Below are positions 51,248 through 60,584 of a stretch of 64,000 nt of DNA, in pieces (within the stretch, counting starts at the first letter, position 1; every line of letters starts with the position of its first letter). Source of the stretch: Butyrivibrio hungatei NK4A153 (GTDB lineage Bacteria > Bacillota > Clostridia > Lachnospirales > Lachnospiraceae); assembly GCF_000424465.1 (NCBI RefSeq), contig NZ_AUJY01000001.1, positions 413,588 to 477,587 of the forward strand, written 5' to 3'. A model generated the notes under the pieces. The model made no database searches. It was not told the origin of the DNA and saw only the letters and a list, made by a program, of their open reading frames with translations. Made by a program: the position numbers and the translations under genes.

Positions 51248-52983
51248 GCGGTATTTTAAATGTATCACAACAAAATACTACGATTACCGTTGAGGGCGTT
51301 CAGACTAAATTACAGCCTGCCGAAGGTAAGCCGGTCGAGCTTAAGGCGGGCGACAGTATTCAGGGAACGGTTGTATCCGTAGCTGAGGAAAACGGCGAGA
51401 AATACGCCGATATAAGTCTGGGCGATAATGTTATACGCGCCAAACTCTCTGAGGATATGGGGCTTAGGCAGGGACAGACATTGAATTTTGCTGTTAAGTC
51501 CTTGTCTAAAAACGGAGTTTCTCTTACCCCTCTTTTTGAAAACACGGCAGTTTCTTTAAGCACGGAGAAAGCATTAAATGCTGCGGGCATAGCGATTACA
51601 CGTGACAGCGTTGCTATGGTCGAGAGTATGATGAAATCAGGCCTTCCGATAAATAAGGATGCGCTCCGTGATATGAACAATGTGGTTTCTTCTTTTCAGA
51701 ATGCTTCTATTTCAACACTTGTTGAGATGAAGAGTCTTGATATTCCAATTACCGAAAACAATATTTCACAGTACCAAAACTACAAGAATTATGAGCATCA
51801 GGTAATAAACGAGATGCAGGAATTTGCAGACGAACTTCCGCAGGCTTTTAATGCGCTTGCATCGGAAGGAAAGATTGATCAGGCTCTTAATCTTTATAAA
51901 GGAATCATAGATGAATTTGTTTCAACCGGATCATCTTCTTTACAAAACGAAGCAGAAGAAAGTGCGGTTAATGTTTCACCGAATATTGAAAGCAGTGAAA
52001 AGATGTCGGGAGAACAGACAGGTGTTACCGCTAATTCATCTGTGGATAATGTAGATAAGTTTGTTGATAAAAATGATAGGGGTGTCATTTCTTTAGATGT
52101 GGCAAGGGCTGACGAGTTTACAAAAAATTCTGAAAAAATGCCTTTTGAGGACATTTCGAAGGAAGATTTCGTACAAAAACTTAACAATTTAAATATTTCC
52201 CCAAAGATAACAGAGAGATATTTGGCGGCTTCTCTTAACGAAAATACGGATGTCAAGTTTGACGGAAAAGAGTTGTTAAAAGAACTGTCATTCATGCTCT
52301 CGGACACAGAGAACATGTCGGATGAGACTAAAGCTCTTTTTAAGGATCTCTTTTCACATAAAGAATTCGGAAAGATATTGAAGAATGCCATAGCTGATGA
52401 TTGGCTTCTTAAGCCGTTTGATGTCGAGAAGAAGGACAATGTGACTTCGCTTTATCAAAAGCTGGGAAGTCAGCTAAAGAGCATGTCTGATACGATCACG
52501 AATACACTGGGCGCTGAATCAAAACTTGGAAGCACCGTGACCAATATGCAGAACAACCTTGATTTTATGAATCAGCTTAATCAGATCTTTCAGTATGTTC
52601 AGCTGCCGCTTCAGATGAGCGGACAGGAAGCGCACGGCGATCTTTACGTCTATAGGAATAAGAACAAAAGAGTCAGCGAGGACGGTTCGGTCAGTGCGGT
52701 TCTGCATCTTGATATGGATAATCTCGGGCCTGTTGACGTGCTTGTTAAGATGAAGGAAAATAAGGTTTCCACAAACTTCTATGTCATGGATGAAAGCGTT
52801 CTTGATCTTATAAATGACAATATCCATATCCTCAACGAAAGGCTTGAAAAGCGCGGATATACCATGCAGGTCAAGATGATGCTTCATGATGATAAGGACG
52901 AAGGTGACATGGCTGTGAATGAGATGTTTGATGTTAATAAGATGTCTGTGATCTCCACAGCTTCGTTTGATGCGAGGGCGTAA
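51244..52983 (+). CDS. flagellar hook-length control (FliK)-like protein
   Basis: A 579-residue protein with no signal peptide. Residues about 30-110 are an OB-like beta domain (AGDSIQGTVVSVAEENGEKYADISLGDNVIRAKLSE). The middle is helical and acidic with low complexity (about 235-300). The C-terminus (about 495-565) matches the FliK C-terminal pattern: LHLDMDNLGPVDVLVKMKENKVSTNFYVMDESVLDLINDNI HILNERLEKRGYTMQ. The next gene is an FlhB C-terminal homologue, the known partner of FliK, and the same pair sits after rnhB in Bacillus (ylqG-ylqH). Substrate-switch role is inference. Confidence 0.65.
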   Translation: MSGILNVSQQNTTITVEGVQTKLQPAEGKPVELKAGDSIQGTVVSVAEENGEKYADISLGDNVIRAKLSEDMGLRQGQTLNFAVKSLSKNGVSLTPLFENTAVSLSTEKALNAAGIAITRDSVAMVESMMKSGLPINKDALRDMNNVVSSFQNASISTLVEMKSLDIPITENNISQYQNYKNYEHQVINEMQEFADELPQAFNALASEGKIDQALNLYKGIIDEFVSTGSSSLQNEAEESAVNVSPNIESSEKMSGEQTGVTANSSVDNVDKFVDKNDRGVISLDVARADEFTKNSEKMPFEDISKEDFVQKLNNLNISPKITERYLAASLNENTDVKFDGKELLKELSFMLSDTENMSDETKALFKDLFSHKEFGKILKNAIADDWLLKPFDVEKKDNVTSLYQKLGSQLKSMSDTITNTLGAESKLGSTVTNMQNNLDFMNQLNQIFQYVQLPLQMSGQEAHGDLYVYRNKNKRVSEDGSVSAVLHLDMDNLGPVDVLVKMKENKVSTNFYVMDESVLDLINDNIHILNERLEKRGYTMQVKMMLHDDKDEGDMAVNEMFDVNKMSVISTASFDARA

Positions 52984-52985
52984 CT

Positions 52986-53285
52986 ATGGCAGATAAAGAT
53001 GAAAACAAAAAAGTAAAAACCGCCGTCGCTCTGGGATATGATCCCAATGAAAACGGGGCACCCGTAGTACTTGCTTCGGGAAAGGGCGCACTTGCCGAGA
53101 AAATCATTGAGCAGGCTCAGGAGAACAAAATCCCGGTTCATGAGGACAGTAAGCTTGCGGATACGCTTTCAAAGCTGGAAATTGGAGAGATGATCCCTCC
53201 TGAGTTATATGAGGTTGTGGCGGAGATTCTTGTCTTTGTCGATGCAATGGATAAAATTAAGGCAAAAGATAAGTCTCAAAGATAG
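52986..53285 (+). CDS. FlhB C-terminal-domain homologue (YlqH/FhlB type)
   Basis: A 99-residue cytosolic protein equivalent to the cytoplasmic domain of the flagellar export switch FlhB, lacking the membrane part. VALGYDPNENGAPVVLASGKGALAEKIIEQAQENKIPVHEDSKLADTLSKLEIGEMIPPELYEVVAEILVFV is a full-length match to the family. The conserved autocleavage NPTH is absent, replaced by the GYDPNENGAP stretch. Two bases separate it from the FliK-like gene. Its molecular role is not established. Confidence 0.85.
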   Translation: MADKDENKKVKTAVALGYDPNENGAPVVLASGKGALAEKIIEQAQENKIPVHEDSKLADTLSKLEIGEMIPPELYEVVAEILVFVDAMDKIKAKDKSQR

Positions 53286-53308
53286 AAATAAGTTAGAAAT
53301 AAGTTATT

Positions 53309-53680
53309 ATGAATAAAAGAGATTTGGGAACTTTTTATGAGGATATTGCTGCCGAGTATATTAAAAACAAAGGTGGCAGGGTCATAAAGAGAAACTTTAG
53401 GACAAGACAGGGCGAAATTGATATTATTGCAAGAGACGGCGAATATCTTTGCTTTGTAGAAGTTAAATACAGGAAAAAAGACGATTACGGCAATCCGCTT
53501 GATTGTGTGGGTTATACTAAACAGAGAACCATATGCAAAGTTTCGAACGTTTATATTAAGATGAACGGAGCGGATTTTGATGCGCCGATAAGGTATGATG
53601 TAATTGCAGTTAATGCTTCCGAAGGAGGAACACTTAATGTAAACTGGCTTAAGAATGCCTTTGAATACGTATTAAATTGA
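53309..53680 (+). CDS. YraN family nuclease-fold protein
   Basis: A 123-residue UPF0102 protein. The endonuclease-like core is RQGEIDIIARDGEYLCFVEVKYR (an E-I-D...E-V-K pattern), preceded by AAEYIKNKGGRVIKRNFRT. Full length. It often sits near rnhB; cellular role is not clear. GGAACTTTT and AGAAATAAG provide only a weak ribosome site. Confidence 0.92.
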   Translation: MNKRDLGTFYEDIAAEYIKNKGGRVIKRNFRTRQGEIDIIARDGEYLCFVEVKYRKKDDYGNPLDCVGYTKQRTICKVSNVYIKMNGADFDAPIRYDVIAVNASEGGTLNVNWLKNAFEYVLN

Positions 53681-53705
53681 AGAAATGAAGAAATTGGAGA
53701 TTTAA

Positions 53706-54587
53706 ATGATCAGATATATTGACATAAAGAGATGCGGCGGCGAGAAGACAATGGAGCTTAGGGAAAAGAAAGGTGTTCATTACCTTGTTTTTCCTAAAAT
53801 AGAAGAACTTGGAATTGTAGATCATCTGTTTAGTACAAGGCTCGGCGGAGTTTCAAAGGGATGCTTTTCCGAGATGAATCTAAGCTATACACGTGGAGAT
53901 GAAAAAGAAGCTGTAGATGAGAATTACAGGAGAATTTCAGAAGTCCTGGGACACGGGAAAAAGCTCGATGATTTTGTGTGCACTTTCCAGACGCATACCG
54001 TAAATGTAATGAAAGTTACGGAAGAAGACAGGGGTAAAGGCCCTGCAAAACTTCGCGATTATACGGATATAGACGGACTTATCACGAATATTCCGGGGAT
54101 TATTTTATCAACGTTCCATGCGGATTGTCCTCCGGTATTCTTTATCGATCCCGTCAAAAAGGCTATAGGCCTTTCTCATTCGGGATGGAAGGGAACAAAA
54201 GGTGAGATTTCCGCAAGAACGATCGAAGCAATGACAAGGGAATACGGAACGGATCCTGTTGACCTTATCTGCGCCGTCGGACCTTCTATTTGCGGCGAAT
54301 GCTACGAGATCGGCGGCGATGTTGCGGATGAGTTTGCCGAGAATTATACTGAGGAAGAACTTGAGAGAGAAAAAATCCTTGTTCCGTATCCGAACGGAAA
54401 ATTCAGGCTTTATCTGTGGAATGCCATTAGATATACGCTTATAAAGAGCGGTGTTAAAACTGAAAATATACTTATTACCGATATATGCACCAGATGCAAT
54501 CCGGATCTTTTGTTCTCGCACAGAGTTCATAAGGATAACAGGGGTAATCTGTGCGCATTTTTGTCACTTAAGGATGAAACAGAATAA
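53706..54587 (+). CDS. pgeF: peptidoglycan editing factor PgeF (YfiH family)
   Basis: A 293-residue multicopper-laccase-fold protein (YfiH). In E. coli it removes L-Ser wrongly placed in peptidoglycan precursors; purine nucleoside activity is also reported for the family. The metal motifs are FQTHTVNV, FHADCPPVFF and GLSHSGWKGT (Cys and His ligands), with CTRCNPDLLFSHR near the end. The start at 53706 has GGAG six bases earlier; ATG 53751 is possible. The next two genes form a two-component system. Confidence 0.9.
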   Translation: MIRYIDIKRCGGEKTMELREKKGVHYLVFPKIEELGIVDHLFSTRLGGVSKGCFSEMNLSYTRGDEKEAVDENYRRISEVLGHGKKLDDFVCTFQTHTVNVMKVTEEDRGKGPAKLRDYTDIDGLITNIPGIILSTFHADCPPVFFIDPVKKAIGLSHSGWKGTKGEISARTIEAMTREYGTDPVDLICAVGPSICGECYEIGGDVADEFAENYTEEELEREKILVPYPNGKFRLYLWNAIRYTLIKSGVKTENILITDICTRCNPDLLFSHRVHKDNRGNLCAFLSLKDETE

Positions 54588-54604
54588 TTTGTTGTGAGGT
54601 TGAT

Positions 54605-55300
54605 ATGGAAAACATTTTAGTATGTGATGATGATAAAGAAATAGTTGATGCCATTGAGATTTATCTTGAACAGGAGGGATTTAGGGTATACAAGGCATAT
54701 GACGGCATAGAAGCTATCGAAGTTATGAAGAAAGTTGAGATTCAGCTTGCGATAGTTGATATCATGATGCCCAGAATGGACGGAATCCATTTTGTAAAAG
54801 AGCTCAGGAAATTCAGCACCGTTCCCGTTATCTTTCTTTCCGCAAAGAGCGAAGATTCCGATAAGATACTCGGGCTTAACATCGGTGCTGACGACTATGT
54901 GTCAAAGCCTTTCAATCCATTGGAACTCGTCGCAAGAGTTAAGTCCAATCTCAGAAGATATGTATCTCTCGGACGCATGGTGGAAAAGGAAAATGTGTAT
55001 TCGGCGGGCGGACTTGTGATTGACGATAATTCCAAGGAATGTTTTGTTTACGGTGAGAGCATCAGACTTACACCTATTGAATACAATATCCTTGCTTTTC
55101 TTGTAAAAAATAAGGGAAAGGTTTATTCAATAAATCAGATCTATGAGCAGATATGGCATGATTCCGCGGTTCGCGTAGATAATACGATCGCGGTTCATAT
55201 CAGACATATTCGTGAAAAGATTGAGATAAATCCCAAAGATCCCAAATTCCTTAAGGTTGTATGGGGAGTAGGATACAAGGTTGAGGATGAGGTTGTATGA
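54605..55300 (+). CDS. OmpR-family response regulator
   Basis: A 231-residue regulator. The receiver domain (1-120) has acidic triad DDD at 8-10, phospho-acceptor Asp52 in VDIMMPRMDG and the conserved Lys in YVSKPFNPLELVARV. The C-terminal winged helix (about 135-230) shows LTPIEYNILAFLVKNKGKVYSINQIYEQIW and VAVHIRHIREKIE. It overlaps the kinase gene by four bases (ATGA), so they are a pair. Confidence 0.95.
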   Translation: MENILVCDDDKEIVDAIEIYLEQEGFRVYKAYDGIEAIEVMKKVEIQLAIVDIMMPRMDGIHFVKELRKFSTVPVIFLSAKSEDSDKILGLNIGADDYVSKPFNPLELVARVKSNLRRYVSLGRMVEKENVYSAGGLVIDDNSKECFVYGESIRLTPIEYNILAFLVKNKGKVYSINQIYEQIWHDSAVRVDNTIAVHIRHIREKIEINPKDPKFLKVVWGVGYKVEDEVV

Positions 55301-57771
55301 GGAAAAAAGGCTTTAGATATAGCGTGACAATGCGCATAATACAGCATATTCTGGCTGCTTTTGTTGTATTTATCATTATATACTCGGTTGTCGGAACCAG
55401 CGTTGTTATTAACAGTGCGGGAAAAGATGTTTCCTACAACCTCTATGAGTCCGATAAAAGCAGAAGCTATGAGGAGTCATATCTTTTTAACAACATCCTT
55501 GGAAACAATATGTCGAATGTATTCAGGCTTGTTGCGGAAAGAACCCAGCTTGAGACTAAGGGACAGTATAACGGCAAGAAGGTTATCGATGTCACCGCAT
55601 ATGCCAGTAAGGGAAGTGTTCTACCGGGAGATTATATTACCGCAAATTATTACCTTGCAGATCTCTTAAACTGGGGAAAGAGCGGTTTTGAATATAAAAC
55701 TCTCAAATTTACCGATGAAGACAGCAGTAAGTTCTTGAGTCCCGTAACAACATATACACATCTTAAGAACAACGTGGTATCAGGTGGTATGAACTCTTAT
55801 CTCAGTTCGCAGCTTGATGATAACAGTTTGATTTTTACCATATCGGGGAATTCTGCGCCTGAAGGCGGAACATACAATATACTTACGCAGAGATACAAGA
55901 CTGTCGACGGAAAAAATATTGAGAATATCGTTTCGACATGGGAAGATTACAATCTTTTGGCTTCGTATGTCGAAGAGTCGGCGAACAATCTTGCGCTGAA
56001 TTTTGCGGAATACGGAAAGCTTATCAATTACTACAGCTACCAGAATTCAAATTTAAGATATTACATTACCAGAATGATCAACGGTAAGACGGAAGTCTAT
56101 ACCAATGTCGAAGAGCTCAAGAACGAGACAATAGGCGTTAATATTCTTGAAAAGTTTAAGAGATACGGAAGATATATTTACTACTGTCCTTACGAATTCC
56201 AATATGAGACCGACACTCTTATAAATGAGAACACGGTAAGATCCGTTATCAACACATACGGCTATGCATATCCCGACCAGATCAAGGTATATCTTGGAGT
56301 GGATACAAAGGAATATCCGGCATCCGATGATTTTACAAAAGGAAAGGCAAGCTTTTCAAAATACATGCCTTATCGAAGCCAGATCTACATTGTCTGCGGA
56401 CTTGCGATTCTTTCTTATCTGATCATCTTTACGGTATATATCGTAAAGATCCCTGTAAGAGAAGAACTTGTCTATGGTAAAAAGAGAATTCCGACGGAAA
56501 TACTCTTGCTTGTTTGCGCGCTTTTGATGGCTATTCCGTTTATTGTGGTCGGCGCTGTTATGACTGCTTGGAATGTAAGTTTCGACAAGATATTCAGACA
56601 TGTGCTGTTCCCGTATTACGGAATGGTGTCATCTGTCGTTATTGATATAGGACTTCTTTCTCTTGTATACGGACTTGTGCAAAAGGGAAAAGATAAGGTT
56701 CTTTGGGAAGACAGCTTTTTGAAAAAAATCGTGGCAATCTTTAGGGAGATGATTCTAAATACCACGAACAACGGCAGTGTGATCATAAGGACATGGGGTC
56801 CGTACGCACTGTTTGTTGTGCTCAATTTCCTGCTTTTCAGGATAGGAATTCTTGGAATAGTTATTGCCGGATTTTTTGACATGCTTGTAGGACTTTATTT
56901 ATACAGACAGAATTATGACAGGCAAGGGATAATTCATGTCATAGAGAATATTAAAAAAGGTGATGTCAGTGCTAAAGTTGATGTGACGGACCTTCATTCC
57001 GACAATGTAAATCTTGCTGAAGCGGTCAATTCAATCGGCGAAGGAATTAAGATCGCGGTTAATACAAGCATGAAGGATGAGAAGCTAAAGGCCGATCTTA
57101 TCACGAATGTATCTCATGATATCAAGACACCACTTACTTCGATCATCAATTATGTCGATCTTATCAAACGTGAGAATATCGATAATAAGAAGGTAAAAGA
57201 GTATGTCGAGGTTCTTGAGACCAAGTCGCAGAAGCTTAAACAGCTCACAGAAGACCTGGTAGAAGCATCTAAGATAAGTTCGGGAAATATAAGCATTCAG
57301 CTTGGAACCATTGATTTTGTTGAATTTATAAATCAGACTATAGGCGAATTCTATGAGAAGTTTGAGACTCACACACTTACTCCGATATTTAAACATGAAG
57401 ATATGAGCATGTGCATAAGCGCAGATGCAAGGCATCTTTGGAGAGTTATAGAGAACCTCTTGAATAACGTTTGCAAATATGCTCTTCCGGGAACCAGAGT
57501 ATATATGGATATGGTCTATATCACAGAAGATAGTAAGAATAAGAAAGTTGAGTTTTCAATCAAGAATATTTCTGAATCCGAGCTTGATATCGGTGCGGAT
57601 GAACTGACGGAAAGATTTATAAGAGGAGATGAGTCCAGAACAACGGAAGGAAGCGGACTTGGACTTTCTATCGCAAAGAACCTCACAATCGCACAGGGCG
57701 GAGAGTTTGATATAAGACTTGACGGTGATCTTTTTAAAGTAGTGATAGTGTTTGATTGTGTAGAACAATAA
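55297..57771 (+). CDS. multi-spanning sensor histidine kinase
   Basis: An 824-residue membrane kinase. One helix (about 14-37), then a large extracytoplasmic sensor (about 40-360, no recognised domain), then four or five helices (about 362-385, 403-426, 437-460 and 505-535). A HAMP-like linker (about 540-590) leads to the HisKA domain with His607 (LITNVSHDIKTPLTSIINYVDLI) and the ATPase domain (N box WRVIENLLNNVCKYA, G box GSGLGLSIAKNL). Its partner is the preceding regulator. The signal is unknown; the architecture differs from two-helix kinases, and the gene is unusually long. Confidence 0.9.
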   Translation: MRKKGFRYSVTMRIIQHILAAFVVFIIIYSVVGTSVVINSAGKDVSYNLYESDKSRSYEESYLFNNILGNNMSNVFRLVAERTQLETKGQYNGKKVIDVTAYASKGSVLPGDYITANYYLADLLNWGKSGFEYKTLKFTDEDSSKFLSPVTTYTHLKNNVVSGGMNSYLSSQLDDNSLIFTISGNSAPEGGTYNILTQRYKTVDGKNIENIVSTWEDYNLLASYVEESANNLALNFAEYGKLINYYSYQNSNLRYYITRMINGKTEVYTNVEELKNETIGVNILEKFKRYGRYIYYCPYEFQYETDTLINENTVRSVINTYGYAYPDQIKVYLGVDTKEYPASDDFTKGKASFSKYMPYRSQIYIVCGLAILSYLIIFTVYIVKIPVREELVYGKKRIPTEILLLVCALLMAIPFIVVGAVMTAWNVSFDKIFRHVLFPYYGMVSSVVIDIGLLSLVYGLVQKGKDKVLWEDSFLKKIVAIFREMILNTTNNGSVIIRTWGPYALFVVLNFLLFRIGILGIVIAGFFDMLVGLYLYRQNYDRQGIIHVIENIKKGDVSAKVDVTDLHSDNVNLAEAVNSIGEGIKIAVNTSMKDEKLKADLITNVSHDIKTPLTSIINYVDLIKRENIDNKKVKEYVEVLETKSQKLKQLTEDLVEASKISSGNISIQLGTIDFVEFINQTIGEFYEKFETHTLTPIFKHEDMSMCISADARHLWRVIENLLNNVCKYALPGTRVYMDMVYITEDSKNKKVEFSIKNISESELDIGADELTERFIRGDESRTTEGSGLGLSIAKNLTIAQGGEFDIRLDGDLFKVVIVFDCVEQ

Positions 57772-57796
57772 GAACAAGGAATTTCAAATAAAAAAG

Positions 57797-57838
57797 AACC
57801 TCCGGTTTTTCAATTTTACTTGAAAAGTCGGAGGTTTT
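57797..57838. terminator. bidirectional terminator between the kinase and the PRPP synthetase gene
   Basis: AACCTCCG and CGGAGGTT arms enclose an AT-rich loop with an inner stem; T-rich tails occur on both strands. It serves two convergent transcripts. Confidence 0.8.
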
Positions 57839-57846
57839 GCTTATCT

Positions 57847-59046
57847 TCAGTCGAACAATTCGCCGGGAGTCTTGCATCCTGAATTGTACTTACCGACGAT
57901 CTCGCGGATCTTTTCTGTAGGCATGTTAACGCTCTGCATTGTGGCATCGTGATTTAAGAAGTCGATGATCGTTGCAAGGAACTTGCCCATGTCGGCAATA
58001 AATATATAAGGTCTTGTTGTTATTTCGGAATCCATATATGTAAGGTTTGTAGTAATTACCGCATCGAAGTATTTCTTTTCATATCCCTCATCAAACTTAT
58101 CCATTCCGTTTGTGAAAAGACCAAATGTAGTGCAGATAAATACTCGCTTAGCACCCATGTTCTTAAGCTGCTTGGCTGTGTCGATCATACTTGATCCCGA
58201 TGAGATCATATCATCGATGATGATAACATCTCTTCCTGAAATATCAGAACCAAGGAATTCGTGTGCAACGATAGGATTGCTTCCGTTTACAACGTGGGCA
58301 TAGTCACGTCTTTTATAGAACATACCTGTATCTGCGCCGATAACGTTTGCAAAGTATACGGCTCTGTCGAGAGCTCCTTCATCAGGACTGATTACAGTGA
58401 GATGATCTTTGTCTACGATAAGGTCATCAATGTGTGAGAGAAGTGCCTTCATAAACTGGTATGAAGCTAGGAAGTTGTCAAATCCTCCGAGAGGTTTTGA
58501 GTTTGAGATTCTCGGGTCATGAGCATCAAAAGTGATGAAGTTTGAAATGCCCATGTCATACAGCTCTTTAAACATCTGAGCCGCGTCGAGAGATTCCATG
58601 CCGTTTCTCTTGTGTTGTCTTCCTTCATATAAGAAGGGCATGATGACATTGATTCTCTTGGCCTTTCCCGTAAGGGCGCCGATAACTCTCTTAAGATCCT
58701 GATAGTGATCGTCGGGAGATTTGTGATTTATGTAGTTATACATTTTATAAGTAATGCTGTAATTGCATACATCGGTAAGAATATAGACGTCGTTTCCGCG
58801 GACGCTTTCATTGATAGCAGCTTTTGCTTCGCCGCTTCCGAAACGGTCAAGACAGTATTTTATCTTGTAGCTGTCCTTGACATAGCCGTGAAATGCGGGA
58901 TCGTTTTCAGGCATTTTGTAAAGATTGTGGCGAAACTCCGCGATATAATGATCTACGCTGTCACCCAGCTCTTTTGCTGAGTCCATAACAATTAAATTAA
59001 GCGGAGCTACCGGAATAGAGGTTTCCAGTTTAGAAAAATCTGGCAT
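57847..59046 (-). CDS. prs: long ribose-phosphate pyrophosphokinase
   Basis: A 399-residue PRPP synthetase-like protein, longer than the usual 310-320. It keeps the PRPP-binding loop DVIIIDDMISSGSSMIDTAKQL, a flexible region PFLYEGRQHKRNGMESLDAAQMF (K/R-rich) and DAHDPRI. The N-terminal 90 residues extend the standard fold, and VTVISPDEGALDRAVYFANVIG replaces the usual VVSPD segment. Clostridia often carry this long form. It is divergent from the DUF512 gene and convergent with the kinase. Catalysis (ribose 5-phosphate plus ATP) is by homology. Confidence 0.85.
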   Translation of the reverse strand: MPDFSKLETSIPVAPLNLIVMDSAKELGDSVDHYIAEFRHNLYKMPENDPAFHGYVKDSYKIKYCLDRFGSGEAKAAINESVRGNDVYILTDVCNYSITYKMYNYINHKSPDDHYQDLKRVIGALTGKAKRINVIMPFLYEGRQHKRNGMESLDAAQMFKELYDMGISNFITFDAHDPRISNSKPLGGFDNFLASYQFMKALLSHIDDLIVDKDHLTVISPDEGALDRAVYFANVIGADTGMFYKRRDYAHVVNGSNPIVAHEFLGSDISGRDVIIIDDMISSGSSMIDTAKQLKNMGAKRVFICTTFGLFTNGMDKFDEGYEKKYFDAVITTNLTYMDSEITTRPYIFIADMGKFLATIIDFLNHDATMQSVNMPTEKIREIVGKYNSGCKTPGELFD

Positions 59047-59126
59047 ATTTGTTCCTTTCTTCGGAATATGAAGTTTATATTTTTATGAAGCATTTAACTT
59101 CCTATATTGTTTTATCATTATGATTA

Positions 59127-59155
59127 CTGACAAGTCAAGGAATTTCATATATAAT
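59127..59155 (+). promoter_or_regulatory. promoter of the DUF512-der-plsY-gpsA group
   Basis: CTGACA, 17-base spacer and perfect TATAAT in the divergent region. Transcription would begin about 35 bases before the ATG at 59199. Confidence 0.7.
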
Positions 59156-59198
59156 ACATTATTGGGGTAATCCTGCAGAATATGAGGTTATTTTTTAA

Positions 59199-60563
59199 AT
59201 GGTTTCAAAGAAAGGGCACCTTATCGGCAGAGTCGATGAGGGCAGTATTGCCGAAGAACTGAATATTGAGCCGGGTGACACACTGCTTAAGATAAACGAT
59301 CAGGATATCCAGGATATATTTGATTACCAGTATCTTGTGCAGGATGAGCATTTGGAGGTTCTTATCAGAAAGAGCGATGGCGAGGAGTGGATCCTTGATA
59401 TCGACAAAGAATTTGATGAGGATCTTGGAATAGAATTTGATAACGGGCTCATGGATAACTACAGATCTTGCAGCAATAAGTGTATCTTTTGCTTCATAGA
59501 TCAGATGCCGAAGGGCATGCGCGATACTTTGTACTTCAAAGATGATGATTCCAGACTTTCTTTTTTGCAGGGTAATTATGTCACACTGACTAACATGTCC
59601 GATGCGGATATCGACAGAATCCTGAAGTATCATCTTTCGCCTATCAATGTTTCATTTCAGACGACCAATCCTGAACTCAGATGCAAAATGCTTGGAAACA
59701 GATTTGCCGGTGAGGCTCTCAAAAAGGTGGACAAACTGTGTGCGCCCGGAACGGGAATTGAGCTAAACGGCCAGATTGTTTTGTGCAAGGGCGTAAATGA
59801 CGGAGCTGAGCTTGAGAGATCGATATCGGATCTTACCAAGTATATTCCGAATCTTCAGAGCGTATCGGTTGTACCCGTTGGCCTTTCCAAGTACAGAGAC
59901 GGATTGTATCCGCTTGAGCCGTTTGAATATGAGGATGCGTGCGCTGTCATTGATATGATAGAAAAATGGCAGAAAAAAGTGTATGATGAGCACGGCATTC
60001 ATTTCATACATGCAAGTGACGAGTGGTATTTCCTTGCGAAAAGAGATTTTCCCGAGGCTGAGCGCTATGACGGTTATATTCAGTATGAGAACGGTGTCGG
60101 AATGATGAGACTTCTTCTTGATGAGTTCGGAGAATCTCTGGAGGCGCTTACTAATAATTATGCAGATGAAATAGATTCTGTAAAAAGAGAAATCTCACTT
60201 GCGACCGGAAGACTTGTCTATCCGTGCATAAAGCAGATGGCTGAGAGAGCTATGGAAGTATGCAAGGGACTTAAGGTTCATACATATGAGATAGTCAATG
60301 AGTTCTTTGGTGAGAGGATAACCGTTTCGGGACTTCTTACCGGACAGGATATAATAAAGCAGCTTAAAGGCAGGGAACTTGGAACAATGTTGTATCTTCC
60401 CGAGAATCTGCTTAGAAGCGGCGAGGATTATCTTCTTGATGATGTTAAGATAGGAGATATCGAAAAAGAGCTTGATATCAATGTCGGAATATCAAAATGC
60501 GACGGGCATGAACTTGCCGCAGTGTTATTCGGTGTTCCGGTTGAGCATACATTTTTGAATTAA
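59199..60563 (+). CDS. DUF512 family radical-SAM-like protein
   Basis: A 454-residue protein. The N-terminal PDZ-like domain (about 1-75, GRVDEGSIAEELNIEPGDTLLKINDQDIQD) is followed by a radical-SAM-like barrel. Its iron-sulfur motif is Cys91, Cys95 and Cys98 (C-x3-C-x2-C, CSNKCIFCFIDQMP); the C-terminal part is DUF512. The enzyme and its substrate are not established. It lies next to der in many Clostridia. The ribosome site (TGAGG, 13 bases from the ATG) is weak. Confidence 0.88.
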   Translation: MVSKKGHLIGRVDEGSIAEELNIEPGDTLLKINDQDIQDIFDYQYLVQDEHLEVLIRKSDGEEWILDIDKEFDEDLGIEFDNGLMDNYRSCSNKCIFCFIDQMPKGMRDTLYFKDDDSRLSFLQGNYVTLTNMSDADIDRILKYHLSPINVSFQTTNPELRCKMLGNRFAGEALKKVDKLCAPGTGIELNGQIVLCKGVNDGAELERSISDLTKYIPNLQSVSVVPVGLSKYRDGLYPLEPFEYEDACAVIDMIEKWQKKVYDEHGIHFIHASDEWYFLAKRDFPEAERYDGYIQYENGVGMMRLLLDEFGESLEALTNNYADEIDSVKREISLATGRLVYPCIKQMAERAMEVCKGLKVHTYEIVNEFFGERITVSGLLTGQDIIKQLKGRELGTMLYLPENLLRSGEDYLLDDVKIGDIEKELDINVGISKCDGHELAAVLFGVPVEHTFLN

Positions 60564-60584
60564 ACATATAAAAAAGGAAAACAC

